Shown: piece by piece, positions 42,673 to 52,626 of the stretch
Layout of the letters: each line of letters opens with the position of its first letter
Numbering within the stretch: the stretch's first letter is position 1
Origin: Pseudomonadota bacterium
Lineage (GTDB): Bacteria; Pseudomonadota; Alphaproteobacteria; Sphingomonadales; Sphingomonadaceae
Length of the DNA stretch: 55,143 bases
Direction of reading: 5' to 3'
Assembly (NCBI GenBank): GCA_021794525.1
Contig: JAJYQP010000108.1
Coordinates: 1-55,143, forward strand
The notes under the pieces: generated by a model
Told to the model about the DNA's origin: nothing
Seen by the model: the letters and a program-made list of their open reading frames with translations, nothing else
The model's database searches: none
Position numbers and translations under genes: made by a program

Positions 42673-43146
42673 ATGGACGGATTGGGTTATCGCCCCGGCG
42701 TGGGCGTCATGCTGGTGAATGCAGCGGGGCAGGTCTTCGTGGGGCGCCGGATCGACAATCGCGAAGGCGACTGGTGGCAGATGCCGCAGGGCGGCGTCGA
42801 TCCGGGCGAGGACCTGCGCGAAGCGGCGTTGCGCGAACTCGCCGAGGAAACGGGCGTCACAGAAGCCCACGCCACGATCATCGGAGAGATGGGCGAAACC
42901 ATCCGCTACGACCTGCCGGAGGAACTGATCGGCAAGCTGTGGGGCGGCAAGTATCGCGGGCAGGAGCAGGGCTGGTTCTGCCTCCGCTTCACCGGAACCG
43001 ACGCCGACATCCGACTCGACGCGCATGACCCGGCGGAATTCTGCGAGTGGAAATGGGTCGAGCCCGACCGGCTTCCCGAGCTTATCGTGCCCTTCAAGAA
43101 GCGTGTCTATCGCGCGGTGGTGGAAGCCTTCCGCGAGCTCGCCTGA
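42673..43146 (+). CDS. rppH: RNA 5'-pyrophosphohydrolase RppH
   Basis: A 157-residue Nudix enzyme that converts 5'-triphosphate mRNA ends to monophosphate, starting RNase E-dependent decay. The Nudix box spans residues 40-62 (GVDPGEDLREAALRELAEET with the metal-binding Glu cluster). The start YRPGVGVMLVNAAGQVFVGR and the WWQMPQGGV and EWKWVEP segments are diagnostic of RppH rather than other Nudix proteins. It lies 18 bases after the esterase and is probably co-transcribed. Confidence 0.95.
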   Translation: MDGLGYRPGVGVMLVNAAGQVFVGRRIDNREGDWWQMPQGGVDPGEDLREAALRELAEETGVTEAHATIIGEMGETIRYDLPEELIGKLWGGKYRGQEQGWFCLRFTGTDADIRLDAHDPAEFCEWKWVEPDRLPELIVPFKKRVYRAVVEAFRELA

Positions 43147-43156
43147 GGCAGACCGG

Positions 43157-43666
43157 TCAGTTGGTCTTGACCGGCTGCTGATCGGGGAGGACGACCTCGG
43201 CCGTCTTCACGACGGTCCGCGGGCCGCGTGCGATCGCGGCGGTCAGCCTGTCCGCCGCCGCGCAGGCCGACTTGCCGCAAACCTTCTGGACCAGCGCCAG
43301 TTTCTCGCGGGCCTTTGCGACCGCGCCCTTCTCGGCCAGCGCCGAGCCTTCGCCCGCCAGCGCATCGACGTTGCTCGGTTCGCGCGCCAACGCTTCGCGA
43401 TAGTAGCCGATCGCCTTGCCGGGAAGCTCGGCAGCGCGCGCCGCCTCGGCCAGCCTCAGCAGCGTGGGGGTGTAGCCGGGATCGACCGCGAGTGCCGCTT
43501 CGTAGGCGTCCACCGCGCCTTGCACATCGCCGGCCTGGAGTGCCGCCTCACCGACCGCCAGCAGGTCGGCCGCGCGCGGCGTAGCGGTGCGCGGGGCGGC
43601 GAACCCGCCGCTGGCGCTGAGCGCCAGGGCCAGCGAAAGCGCGGCGGCAGCAGGGGCAAAACGCAT
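43157..43666 (-). CDS. Exported tetratricopeptide-repeat protein
   Basis: A 169-residue protein with a signal peptide (MRFAPAAAALSLALALSASG, cleavage probably after GGFA) and two to three TPR units: AGDVQGAVDAYEAALAVDPG, PTLLRLAEAARAAELPGKAI and YYREALAREPSNVDALAGEG. TPRs mediate protein contacts in the periplasm. GGAG six bases before ATG 43666 selects this start over ATG 43672. Near the C-terminus, two Cys (VCGKSACAA) could form a disulfide. It converges on rppH and lies downstream of rsmB. Confidence 0.85.
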   Translation of the reverse strand: MRFAPAAAALSLALALSASGGFAAPRTATPRAADLLAVGEAALQAGDVQGAVDAYEAALAVDPGYTPTLLRLAEAARAAELPGKAIGYYREALAREPSNVDALAGEGSALAEKGAVAKAREKLALVQKVCGKSACAAADRLTAAIARGPRTVVKTAEVVLPDQQPVKTN

Positions 43667-43722
43667 CAGCATCTCCAATGGCGGGGATCGATCAGGCGGA
43701 GCAGCCATACCAGCAGCGAATA

Positions 43723-44901
43723 TCACGGAGAAGCTGCACAGGCGATGAAAAATCCGTCCGTGCCGTCACGGAACGGGGACAGGCGCCACCCTTTCCCGCG
43801 CGCGACGCCGAGCGGAAGCTGCGGCGGCGTGGCCTCGAAACCGGGATGGCGCGACAGGAAGGCGTCGAACTGGGTGCTGCCCTCCTCGTCCAGCAACGAG
43901 CAGACGACGTAGACCAGCCGCCCGCCCGGTCGAAGCAGCGCCGCGCCGATGTCGAGCAGGCGGGCCTGCGTCACGACGAGGCGCGCGAGGCTTTCGGGCG
44001 TCAGCCGCCACCGCGCCTCGGGATTGCGGCGCCAGGTCCCGGTACCCGAGCAGGGCGCGTCGATCAGCACCGCGTCGGCCTGTCCGGCAAGGTCGGCCAG
44101 TGTCTCCAGCTCCTGGCCGGGATCGAGCAGCCGCGTCTCGATCATGGTGGCCCCGGCCCTCCCTGCGCGTGGTGCCAGCCGTGACAGCCGCTGGCGGTCG
44201 GTATCGGTCGCCACCAGCCGCCCGAAGTTCTCCATCGCCGCGGCCAGCGCCAGTGTCTTGCCGCCGCCGCCCGCGCACAGGTCGATCACCGTCTCTCCCG
44301 GCTGCGCGTTCACGGCAAGGCAGGCGAGCTGCGAGCCGGTGTCCTGCACCTCGACCAGCCCGTCCTTCGCCGCCTCCCAGTTCTCGACCGGCGTGCCTGG
44401 CACGAGGCGCAGGCCGTGGGGCGCATCGGTCGGAACCGCCGGAGCAGGCAGGGCCAGCGTCGCGCGGGCGGCCTTGAGGGTGTTGACTCTCAGATCAAGC
44501 GGGGCGCGTTCGAGCAGGGCTTCAGCCTCGCGGCCAGCGATGTCCGAGGCCGCCAGTCGCCCGGTGAGCCATGCGGGCGCGACGCCCCCTTGCGCAGGGT
44601 TCTCCCCCGCTTCGACGACCGCCGGACCGTATGGCGAGCCGTCGAACAGAGGCGAAATGGAGGCATCCTGCTCGGCGAGCCGCAGCATCGCCCCGCGCCC
44701 GCTCGCCGGCACCTGCCCGCAGGCACGGATGGCGGCATAGACGAGTTCGCGGATGGCGCGGCGGTCCTTCGAACCGGCGAAGCGATGGCCCCTGAACCAG
44801 TCGGCAAGGATGCGGTCGGCGGGCGCGCCCTGCACCTTAGCCGCGGCGATCACCGCGTCGAGCAGCTCGATCGCGGACTGGACCCGTGCGGCGGGGGTCA
44901 A
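43723..44901 (-). CDS. rsmB: 16S rRNA (cytosine-C5) methyltransferase, RsmB family
   Basis: A 392-residue SAM-dependent RNA methyltransferase. An N-terminal NusB-like domain (RVQSAIELLDAVIAAAK; RRAIRELVYAAIRACGQ) precedes the catalytic domain with motif I VIDLCAGGGGKTLALAAA, motif IV IDAPCSGTGTWRRNPEARW with one catalytic Cys, and motif VI LVYVVCSLLDEEG with the nucleophilic Cys. It methylates C967 of 16S rRNA in E. coli. The frame extends to 44967, but that part is the dispersed repeat; TTG 44901, preceded by GAGGGGG, gives the expected LTPAARVQ start. Confidence 0.92.
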   Translation of the reverse strand: MTPAARVQSAIELLDAVIAAAKVQGAPADRILADWFRGHRFAGSKDRRAIRELVYAAIRACGQVPASGRGAMLRLAEQDASISPLFDGSPYGPAVVEAGENPAQGGVAPAWLTGRLAASDIAGREAEALLERAPLDLRVNTLKAARATLALPAPAVPTDAPHGLRLVPGTPVENWEAAKDGLVEVQDTGSQLACLAVNAQPGETVIDLCAGGGGKTLALAAAMENFGRLVATDTDRQRLSRLAPRAGRAGATMIETRLLDPGQELETLADLAGQADAVLIDAPCSGTGTWRRNPEARWRLTPESLARLVVTQARLLDIGAALLRPGGRLVYVVCSLLDEEGSTQFDAFLSRHPGFEATPPQLPLGVARGKGWRLSPFRDGTDGFFIACAASP

Positions 44902-44954
44902 GTTCCGGCCCCCTCTCCAACTTCGCCTAGGCAGCAAGCTGCCAAGGCTTCGTA

Positions 44955-45014
44955 TCCTCTCCCGCACGGGGAGAGGAACGTCACGCCAATCTCCTCTCCC
45001 CTTGCGGGAGAGGA
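44955..45014. repeat. Two TCCTCTCCC palindromes between guaB and rsmB
   Basis: TCCTCTCCC-gcac(g)-GGGAGAGGA at 44955-44977 and TCCTCTCCC-cttgc-GGGAGAGGA at 44992-45014 are near-identical palindromes in tandem. They share the core of the element at 39397 and lie between the guaB stop and the rsmB start on the minus strand. Confidence 0.75.
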
Positions 45015-45060
45015 TAGCGAAGCTTGCTCCTGCAAGGAGCTAGCGCAGCTTGGAGAGGGC

Positions 45061-46891
<1,831 letters not shown>

Positions 46892-47458
46892 TCACCCGAA
46901 CACGATCTCCCGCCCCATCCGCCGACGCCGCATCGCCGCGCCAACCAGACCAAACCCGGCGATCAGCAGCGCCCACGCGGATGGCTCGGGCACGCCGCGG
47001 ACCTGTTGCAGGCCGAGCTGCGAGGCGTCGCGGTTGCGGTAATTGTAGAAGGACGGCTGGAAGAAGACATTGCCGAGGCCGGTGACCGAGTAGAAGTAGT
47101 TGTAGAACCGCGCGTCCCCATTTGCGACATCGCTGTCCACGAACATGACATTGTTGTTCTTGCCGTCCGCCGAGAGGTAGCCCCCTTCGATCCACTTGCG
47201 CGTTTTGAAGTCGTATTGCAGCACGAAGAAGTTGCCATTGCCGCGAAAGGCCTTGCCGTCGCGGAACAGCGAGACATTGGAAAACTCGGTTATGATGCCG
47301 TTGGACAGGTTCGCCTCGAACCCGCCGCTCACGGTCAGCGCGCCTTGCGAGCCGCCGCTGTAGAACACGCTGAAATCGAAGTTCGCCATTTCGGCGTGCG
47401 CTGGTCCGGCCCCGGCCAGCGCGGCGGCTGCGAGCAGCATTTTGCGGCAATTGGTCAC
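46892..47458 (-). CDS. PEP-CTERM sorting-domain protein
   Basis: A 188-residue exported protein. The start is GTG 47458 (after GGGAGGG), followed by a signal peptide (KMLLAAAALAGAGPAHA). The mature part is a beta-rich, Asn/Gly/Phe-rich domain (FDFSVFYSGGSQGALTVSGG; NGDARFYNYFYSVTGLGNVF). The C-terminus is a classic PEP-CTERM anchor: VPEPSAWALLIAGFGLVGAA with a following Arg cluster (MRRRRMGR). Such proteins are processed by exosortase and sent to the outer surface, often with exopolysaccharide. The exosortase genes are not in the window. Confidence 0.92.
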   Translation of the reverse strand: MTNCRKMLLAAAALAGAGPAHAEMANFDFSVFYSGGSQGALTVSGGFEANLSNGIITEFSNVSLFRDGKAFRGNGNFFVLQYDFKTRKWIEGGYLSADGKNNNVMFVDSDVANGDARFYNYFYSVTGLGNVFFQPSFYNYRNRDASQLGLQQVRGVPEPSAWALLIAGFGLVGAAMRRRRMGREIVFG

Positions 47459-47589
47459 GCTTTCCCTCCCCAACCAGGAAGCGCCCGCTGTTATGCTTAT
47501 AGCGCGCCAGATCCTTGTAAGGACTCGGCACGAGGGAGATTTTTTACCATAAATGGTGCTGGCGCGAAACCGCTTTCGGCCGCGCGCCG

Positions 47590-48345
47590 CTATTCCGCCG
47601 TCCAGCCGCCGTCCACGCTCCAGTTCGCACCGTTCACGTTGCGCGCTTCCTCGCGGCACAGGAACACCGCCAGCGCGCCGATATCCTCCGGCTGGACAAA
47701 GCTCTTGGTCGGCTGCTTGGCGAGGAGGACGTCGTTGATGACCTGGTCCCGCGACAGGCCGCGCGCCGCCATGGTGTCGGGGATCTGGTTCTCGACCAGC
47801 GGGGTCCAGACATAGCCGGGGCTGATCGCGTTTACGGTGACGCCATGCGGTGCCGCCTCCAGCGCCACGGTCTTGGTGAGGCCCGCGATGCCGTGCTTCG
47901 CCGCGACATAGGCGCTCTTGAACGGGCTGGCGACGAGGCTGTGCGCGCTGGCGGTGTTGACGATCCGCCCCCAGCCCTTCGCCTTCATGCCCGGTAGCGC
48001 GAGCCGGATGGTGTGGAAGGCGGCGGTGAGGTTGAGCGCGATGATCGTATCCCACTTCGCCACCGGGAACTCGTCCACCGGCGCGACGTGCTGCATTCCG
48101 GCGTTGTTGACGAGGATGTCGATCGGCCCCGCCTCCGCCATCATCGCCTCGATCGCGGCCGGATCGGTCAGGTCGGCGGCGGAGTGCGCGGCGCCGAGTT
48201 CCGCCTTCAGTTCCTCGATCTCCGCAGCATCCCCGAAGCCGTTGAGGACGATATCCGCGCCCTCCGCCCGTAGCGCGCGCGCGATGGCAAGGCCAATGCC
48301 CGACGTCGACCCCGTGACCAGCGCCCGCTTTCCGGCAAGAAACAT
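47590..48345 (-). CDS. SDR oxidoreductase, 3-hydroxybutyrate dehydrogenase type
   Basis: A 251-residue short-chain dehydrogenase. The NAD-binding motif is ALVTGSTSGIGLAIAR, the structural motif VNNAGMQHVAPVDEF, and the catalytic Ser-Tyr-Lys are in NTASAHSLVASPFKSAYVAAKHG. The signature ISPGYVWTPLVENQIPD is typical of 3-hydroxybutyrate dehydrogenase, which interconverts 3-hydroxybutyrate and acetoacetate in polyhydroxybutyrate turnover. GGAGGG before ATG 48345 selects this start over ATG 48357. Substrate assignment is by family resemblance. Confidence 0.88.
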   Translation of the reverse strand: MFLAGKRALVTGSTSGIGLAIARALRAEGADIVLNGFGDAAEIEELKAELGAAHSAADLTDPAAIEAMMAEAGPIDILVNNAGMQHVAPVDEFPVAKWDTIIALNLTAAFHTIRLALPGMKAKGWGRIVNTASAHSLVASPFKSAYVAAKHGIAGLTKTVALEAAPHGVTVNAISPGYVWTPLVENQIPDTMAARGLSRDQVINDVLLAKQPTKSFVQPEDIGALAVFLCREEARNVNGANWSVDGGWTAE

Positions 48346-48439
48346 TTGACCCTCCATTCGTTTAGGCTGCATCACGCGACCGCACCAAAGGCCAATCGCC
48401 AATGGAAACGGCGCGGTCAATGCAACAGAGGGGCTGCCC

Positions 48440-49294
48440 ATGCGATTGAACCCGTTCGACACCGGCAATATCAACGTCCGTTCGAGCAGCGGCGGCGGAT
48501 TTCCCGGCGGGGGTGCGGGCGGGATCGGTTGCGGCACGATCATCATCGCCGCGATCGGCTATTTCGTGTTCGGCATGGACCCGTTCCAGACCGCGAGCGT
48601 GGTCCAGGGCGTGCAGCAGGGCCAGGTGGCGAGCGGGCCGGCCAATACCGACGAGCAGGCGATCTGCACCAGCGGCCCCTATGCAACCGAGGCCTGCAAC
48701 GCGCTCCAGTCGCTGAACCAGACATGGGCCGGCGTGTTTCAGGCGCAGGGTTTCGGGCAGCAGTTCCGGCAGCCGACGCTCGATCTCTACTCGGGCGGTG
48801 TGCGGACGGCGTGCGGCAACGGCAGTTCGTCGATGGGGCCGTTCTATTGCCCCGGCGACCAGACAATCTACATCGATACCAGCTTCTACGACCAGCTCGA
48901 CCGCCAGCTCGGCGCACCGGGCGATTTCGCGCGCTATTACGTGATCGCGCATGAGTACGGGCATCATATCCAGCAGCTGACCGGCATCGCGGACCAGATC
49001 CGCAGCGCGCAGCAGCAGAACCCGCGCTCCGCCAACCAGCTGCAGGTGCTGATGGAGCTCCAGGCGGATTGCTACGCCGGGGTATGGGCGGGCAAGAACC
49101 GCAATCTGATCGAGCCGGGCGATATCGAGGAAGGGATGACCGCGGCCTCCTCCATCGGCGACGACCGGTTGACAGGGGGCCGCGTCAGCAGCGAGAACTT
49201 CACCCACGGCACCAGCGCGCAGCGCAGCCAGGCACTCCGGCTGGGCCTCGAAGGCGATGACAGGAAGTGCGATGCGATCACGAACATTCGCTAG
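48440..49294 (+). CDS. Neutral zinc metallopeptidase (YpfJ/KPN_02809 family)
   Basis: A 284-residue membrane-anchored metallopeptidase. After MRLNPFDTGNINVRSSSG and a Gly-rich linker comes one transmembrane helix (IGCGTIIIAAIGYFVFG), then the catalytic domain with HEYGHHIQ (HExxH, ~170-174) and the downstream Glu in MELQADCYAGVWA. FYCPGDQTIYIDTSFYDQL is a family signature. The substrate is unknown. It overlaps the next gene by 23 bases. Confidence 0.93.
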   Translation: MRLNPFDTGNINVRSSSGGGFPGGGAGGIGCGTIIIAAIGYFVFGMDPFQTASVVQGVQQGQVASGPANTDEQAICTSGPYATEACNALQSLNQTWAGVFQAQGFGQQFRQPTLDLYSGGVRTACGNGSSSMGPFYCPGDQTIYIDTSFYDQLDRQLGAPGDFARYYVIAHEYGHHIQQLTGIADQIRSAQQQNPRSANQLQVLMELQADCYAGVWAGKNRNLIEPGDIEEGMTAASSIGDDRLTGGRVSSENFTHGTSAQRSQALRLGLEGDDRKCDAITNIR

Positions 49295-49805
49295 CCTTGC
49301 AGCGGGGCTGACCCTGCTCGGTGCATCCGGTGCGCTGGCCCGACAGCAGGACCGGCAGCCGGTCACCGACCGCAACCCCGATGCAGAGCGGGTGGCGGAG
49401 ACGCCCCTGCGCGATCTCAACGTGAAGAAGGACGGGATCCCGCCGGTGCTCGAGGCGGCAGCACGCGATCCCTATGCGGTTGCGGGCCTTTCGTCTTGCT
49501 CCGCCGTCGCAGCCGCCATCCGCGACCTCGACACGGTGCTGGGGCCGGACTTCGATGGGGGCGAAACGAAGCGAAAGGGCGTGACGGCGGGCAAGGTCGC
49601 GGAGAGCGCGGTCGGATCGTTGGTCCCGTTTCGCGGCCTGATCCGCGAGGTCAGCGGCGCGGCGAGCGCGGAGCGGCAGCTGCAGGTCGCGATCTTTGCC
49701 GGGGCGACCCGGCGTGGGTTCTTGAAGGCGCTCGGCCTCCAGCGCGGCTGCGCTTTGCCGGCCCGTCCGGCGACCGTCTCGACAGCGGTTTCCTTGCGCA
49801 AATAA
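49272..49805 (+). CDS. Exported hypothetical protein
   Basis: A 177-residue protein with a signal peptide (MRSRTFASLAAGLTLLGASG, cleavage near GALA). The mature part includes ETPLRDLNVKKDGIPPVLEA, a Cys pair separated by a long stretch (SSCSAVAAAI; QRGCALPARP) and a Gly-rich VAESAVGSLVPFRGLIREV segment. AGGAAG precedes ATG 49272. It starts inside the 3' end of the metallopeptidase gene, so the two are coupled. I do not recognise a named family. Confidence 0.75.
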   Translation: MRSRTFASLAAGLTLLGASGALARQQDRQPVTDRNPDAERVAETPLRDLNVKKDGIPPVLEAAARDPYAVAGLSSCSAVAAAIRDLDTVLGPDFDGGETKRKGVTAGKVAESAVGSLVPFRGLIREVSGAASAERQLQVAIFAGATRRGFLKALGLQRGCALPARPATVSTAVSLRK

Positions 49806-49870
49806 CGCGAATGAGGCCGGGCCCAAGGGCTGCCCGACCGCCGCGCGTTCCAGCGGAGAACCTGTACCGG

Positions 49871-51469
49871 CTAGTCCGCGCGTGACCCCTTGGCCGCCTC
49901 GTCGAGCGCGCGCATGGCCTCGGCGCGTTCCTTGGCGGACAGGTCCCGCTCACGAGAGATTTCGGCGCGCGCTTCGGCAATCGCGGCACGGGCTTCAGCG
50001 AGCGCGGCCGCCTGGCACACCCACAGCTCTTGGCGCCCGTCCGTGCCGGTGACGTTTTCCGTCACCTGGCGCTGCCCGGTGCGGCAGGCCACCTTCACGC
50101 GCGGCGCGACATCACGGGCCTCGGCTATCGCGATCCGCAGCTCCTTGTGAAACGCGCCGTCCTTGCCGAATTGCTTGCGCAGTTCGCGCTGCATTTCGCC
50201 ATTCTCTCCCATCTCGCGGCGGAGCTCGGCCATGTCGCGCTGGAACTCGGCATGCTCCTCGGCGGTCATCGGATCGCCTCGCTTCACGTATCGACGTTCC
50301 GTGACCTTACCCTTGTCATCGACAGTGCGCTCGACGCGGACGATGCGGTTTCGGCCATCGGACCCCTGCACCGTTTGCGACACCTCGGCATCGAGATCGT
50401 GGATGGTCCCTTTCTCGTCGGTCCAGCCCGGCGGAGCGGGCGGCTCGGGCGGCATTGGCGCATCGGCCGGGGCAACGGTCTCGGGCGAAGCAGGCGGTGC
50501 GGGCGGAGCGGGCGGATCGACCTTGGCATAACTGACCGAGGCGGTCAGCGGTAGCGCAAGCGCGGCACCGCCGATCAGCAGGCGACCGGCCCAGCGGCGA
50601 GGCGCGGAAATATCGTTCATGGCAAGGGCTTTCAGTCGGTGGATGATGGATCGGTCGCCCAGCACCGGGCAGGCCATCGGCGCTGCCAGAACGAGCCGGG
50701 GCGAGCGGGGTGAGGAGGTGGCAAAGCGGGCGATCACGGCGGCATAGGCGGCACGGCCCTCGTTCGGGCAGGAGGCCATCACCCGCGCGTCGCAGGCGGC
50801 TTCCTGATCGCGGCGCAGGGCGTTCCAGCCCATTACGCTCAGCGGATTGAACCAGTGAATCGCGAACAGCGGCTGGACAAGCATATTGCAGAGCAAATCG
50901 CGGCCCCGGTGGTGCGCCAGTTCGTGCGCGATCGCCATGTCGCGCGCGGTCCGGTCCGGCGTGGCCATGAAGCCTTCGGGCAGCGCGATCACCTTGTCGA
51001 GGATGCCGAAGGCAACCGGCCCGTCGGTATCGGGCGTTTCGACGAGGCGCACCGCGCCCGTCTCGCCCACCGGGCGGGCGCGGGCGAGGAGGTCCCGCCG
51101 CATCCGGACGTAGAGCGCATAGCGGCGCGCGAGGAAAACGGCCGCACCCGCCAGCCAGAGTGCGAGCACCACCGCGTCCCACGCGATCGCAGACACGGCA
51201 GCGACGGGTTCGGAAATCTGTTCAACGGGGCCCGCGAGCGCCGGGCCCGTTTCGACCGAAATGGACAGGAAAGCCTCCGGCTCTCGCGGAGCGGGCGCCA
51301 TCCAGGCGGGCAGCACCAGCGGCGGCAGCAGCAGACGCGCCATCGGCAGCGCCCAGAGCGCATAGGCGGCCCGCGAACCGAGCGTGCGGGCGATCGGGCG
51401 ACGCAACAGCAGCACGGCGGCGATCAGCACGCCGGTCCACAGCAGCGTGTCGAACAGGAAGGCGCTCAC
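49871..51469 (-). CDS. BlaR1-like M56 family metallopeptidase
   Basis: A 532-residue membrane protein. Four hydrophobic segments lie in the first ~120 and around ~310 residues (LLWTGVLIAAVLLLRRPI; WDAVVLALWLAGAAVFLA). The cytoplasmic zinc site is AIAHELAHHRGRDLL (~180-190) with QEAACDARVM downstream. Instead of the penicillin-binding sensor of BlaR1/MecR1, the C-terminus is a Pro-rich linker (DPPAPPAPPASPE) and a charged helical region (EFQRDMAELRREMGENGEMQ). The start GTG 51469 overlaps the BlaI stop. It presumably cleaves BlaI in response to an envelope signal that is unlikely to be a beta-lactam. Confidence 0.9.
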   Translation of the reverse strand: MSAFLFDTLLWTGVLIAAVLLLRRPIARTLGSRAAYALWALPMARLLLPPLVLPAWMAPAPREPEAFLSISVETGPALAGPVEQISEPVAAVSAIAWDAVVLALWLAGAAVFLARRYALYVRMRRDLLARARPVGETGAVRLVETPDTDGPVAFGILDKVIALPEGFMATPDRTARDMAIAHELAHHRGRDLLCNMLVQPLFAIHWFNPLSVMGWNALRRDQEAACDARVMASCPNEGRAAYAAVIARFATSSPRSPRLVLAAPMACPVLGDRSIIHRLKALAMNDISAPRRWAGRLLIGGAALALPLTASVSYAKVDPPAPPAPPASPETVAPADAPMPPEPPAPPGWTDEKGTIHDLDAEVSQTVQGSDGRNRIVRVERTVDDKGKVTERRYVKRGDPMTAEEHAEFQRDMAELRREMGENGEMQRELRKQFGKDGAFHKELRIAIAEARDVAPRVKVACRTGQRQVTENVTGTDGRQELWVCQAAALAEARAAIAEARAEISRERDLSAKERAEAMRALDEAAKGSRAD

Positions 51470-51855
51470 GACCGCAGCGCCTTCAGCAGGCGCTCGATCT
51501 CGGCGAGGTCGTCCTCGTTCAAGGCTTCGCTTTCGGCGAGATGAGCGAACAGCGAGGCGGGCCTGCCGCCGAACAAGCGGTCCACGAGCCGGCGCGATTC
51601 CTGCCCGGCGTAGGCGGCGCGCTCGATAAGCGGCGTGTAGAGGAAACGCCGCCCCTCCGCCTCGGTCGCTACCGCGCCCTTGGCGACAAGGCGGGACAGC
51701 AGGGTCTTCACGGTCGGCATCGACCAGTCGCGCTGGGCGCAGACCCTGTCGCAGACATCGGCGGCGCTGAGCGGGCTTTTTTCCCACAGCGCCTCCATCA
51801 CGGCGTGCTCCGCTTCGGAAATCCGCTCTACCTTGGGCTCATCGCGCCTCGCCAT
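51466..51855 (-). CDS. BlaI/MecI/CopY family repressor
   Basis: A 129-residue winged-helix repressor: ISEAEHAVMEALWEKSPLSA, VCAQRDWSMPTVKTLLSRLV (recognition helix) and EGRRFLYTPLIERAAY (wing and cleavage region), then a helical dimerisation domain. It is encoded with its M56 protease and is expected to repress this operon through the tandem sites at 51894-51930 until cleaved. No beta-lactamase gene is adjacent. Confidence 0.93.
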   Translation of the reverse strand: MARRDEPKVERISEAEHAVMEALWEKSPLSAADVCDRVCAQRDWSMPTVKTLLSRLVAKGAVATEAEGRRFLYTPLIERAAYAGQESRRLVDRLFGGRPASLFAHLAESEALNEDDLAEIERLLKALRS

Positions 51856-51893
51856 TGCTGTTCTCTCCGAAAACCGGTCGACTCGTCATGGTC

Positions 51894-51930
51894 GATTACG
51901 ACTGTAGACGGATCGACTACGAACGTAAAC
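51894..51930 (-). promoter_or_regulatory. Tandem BlaI operators
   Basis: Two 16-base sites, GATTACGACTGTAGAC (51894-51909) and GACTACGAACGTAAAC (51915-51930), agree at 12 of 16 positions and are offset by 21 bases, two helical turns. The TACGA-n-n-GTA core is a dyad of the kind bound by BlaI-family repressors. They begin 39 bases upstream of the blaI start. Confidence 0.7.
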
Positions 51931-52002
51931 CTGTCGGCTGGATGAACGACCGCGACGGTTCGACGAACGACATGACTGCGCTTAGGGTCAGGATCCCTGA
52001 CC

Positions 52003-52626
52003 CTAGATAAGCTGCAGTTGCGCGACCGGCGCGAAGCTGCGGCGGTGGAGCGGGGTCGGGCCATGTTCGCGCAAGGCGGTGAGGTGCTCGGGCGTGCCGT
52101 AGCCCATGTTGCGCACCCAGCCGTAGTGCGGATGCGTCTCGTGATAGCGGCGCATCAGCCGGTCGCGGTGTTCCTTGGCAAGGATGGAAGCGGCGGAAAT
52201 GCAGCGCTCGCTCGCATCGCCGCCGACAATGGCCCGCGCGGGCCAGCGCCAGTCGCGATTCCTGCCGTGCGGGGTGAGGTTGCCATCGACCAGCACCGAC
52301 TCCGGTTCGCAGCCGAGGGCGATGACGAGGTTCGCGACCGCCTGGGTCATCGCCCACATCGTCGCCTGGAAGATGTTGATGCGGTCGATGTCATCGACCT
52401 CGACGACGCCGATGCCAAAGGCGCAGCGCCGCCGGATGCGCGGTTCGAGCGCGGCCCGCTGCGCACCCGAGAGCTTCTTGGAATCGTCGAGACCGGGGAT
52501 GCAGGGATGGCACAGCACCACGGCGGCGGCGACGACCGGCCCGGCCAGCGGACCGCGTCCGGCCTCGTCCACCCCAACCACCAGCCCCTTGGCACGGAGG
52601 CCGCCCTCGGGCATTCCTGACAGCAT
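52003..52626 (-). CDS. rnhB: Ribonuclease HII
   Basis: A 207-residue RNase H type 2 that removes ribonucleotides from DNA and RNA-DNA hybrids. The active-site motif is VVGVDEAGRGPLAGPVVAAA, with further acidic residues in LDDSKKLSGAQR, VLVDGNLTP and ISAASILAKEHRDRL. The frame is open to 52887. Starts at 52653 (better ribosome-binding site, GAGAGG), 52626 and 52614 are possible; 52626 was used because longer forms run into the divergent dehydrogenase gene. Either choice leaves the domain intact. Confidence 0.93.
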   Translation of the reverse strand: MLSGMPEGGLRAKGLVVGVDEAGRGPLAGPVVAAAVVLCHPCIPGLDDSKKLSGAQRAALEPRIRRRCAFGIGVVEVDDIDRINIFQATMWAMTQAVANLVIALGCEPESVLVDGNLTPHGRNRDWRWPARAIVGGDASERCISAASILAKEHRDRLMRRYHETHPHYGWVRNMGYGTPEHLTALREHGPTPLHRRSFAPVAQLQLI

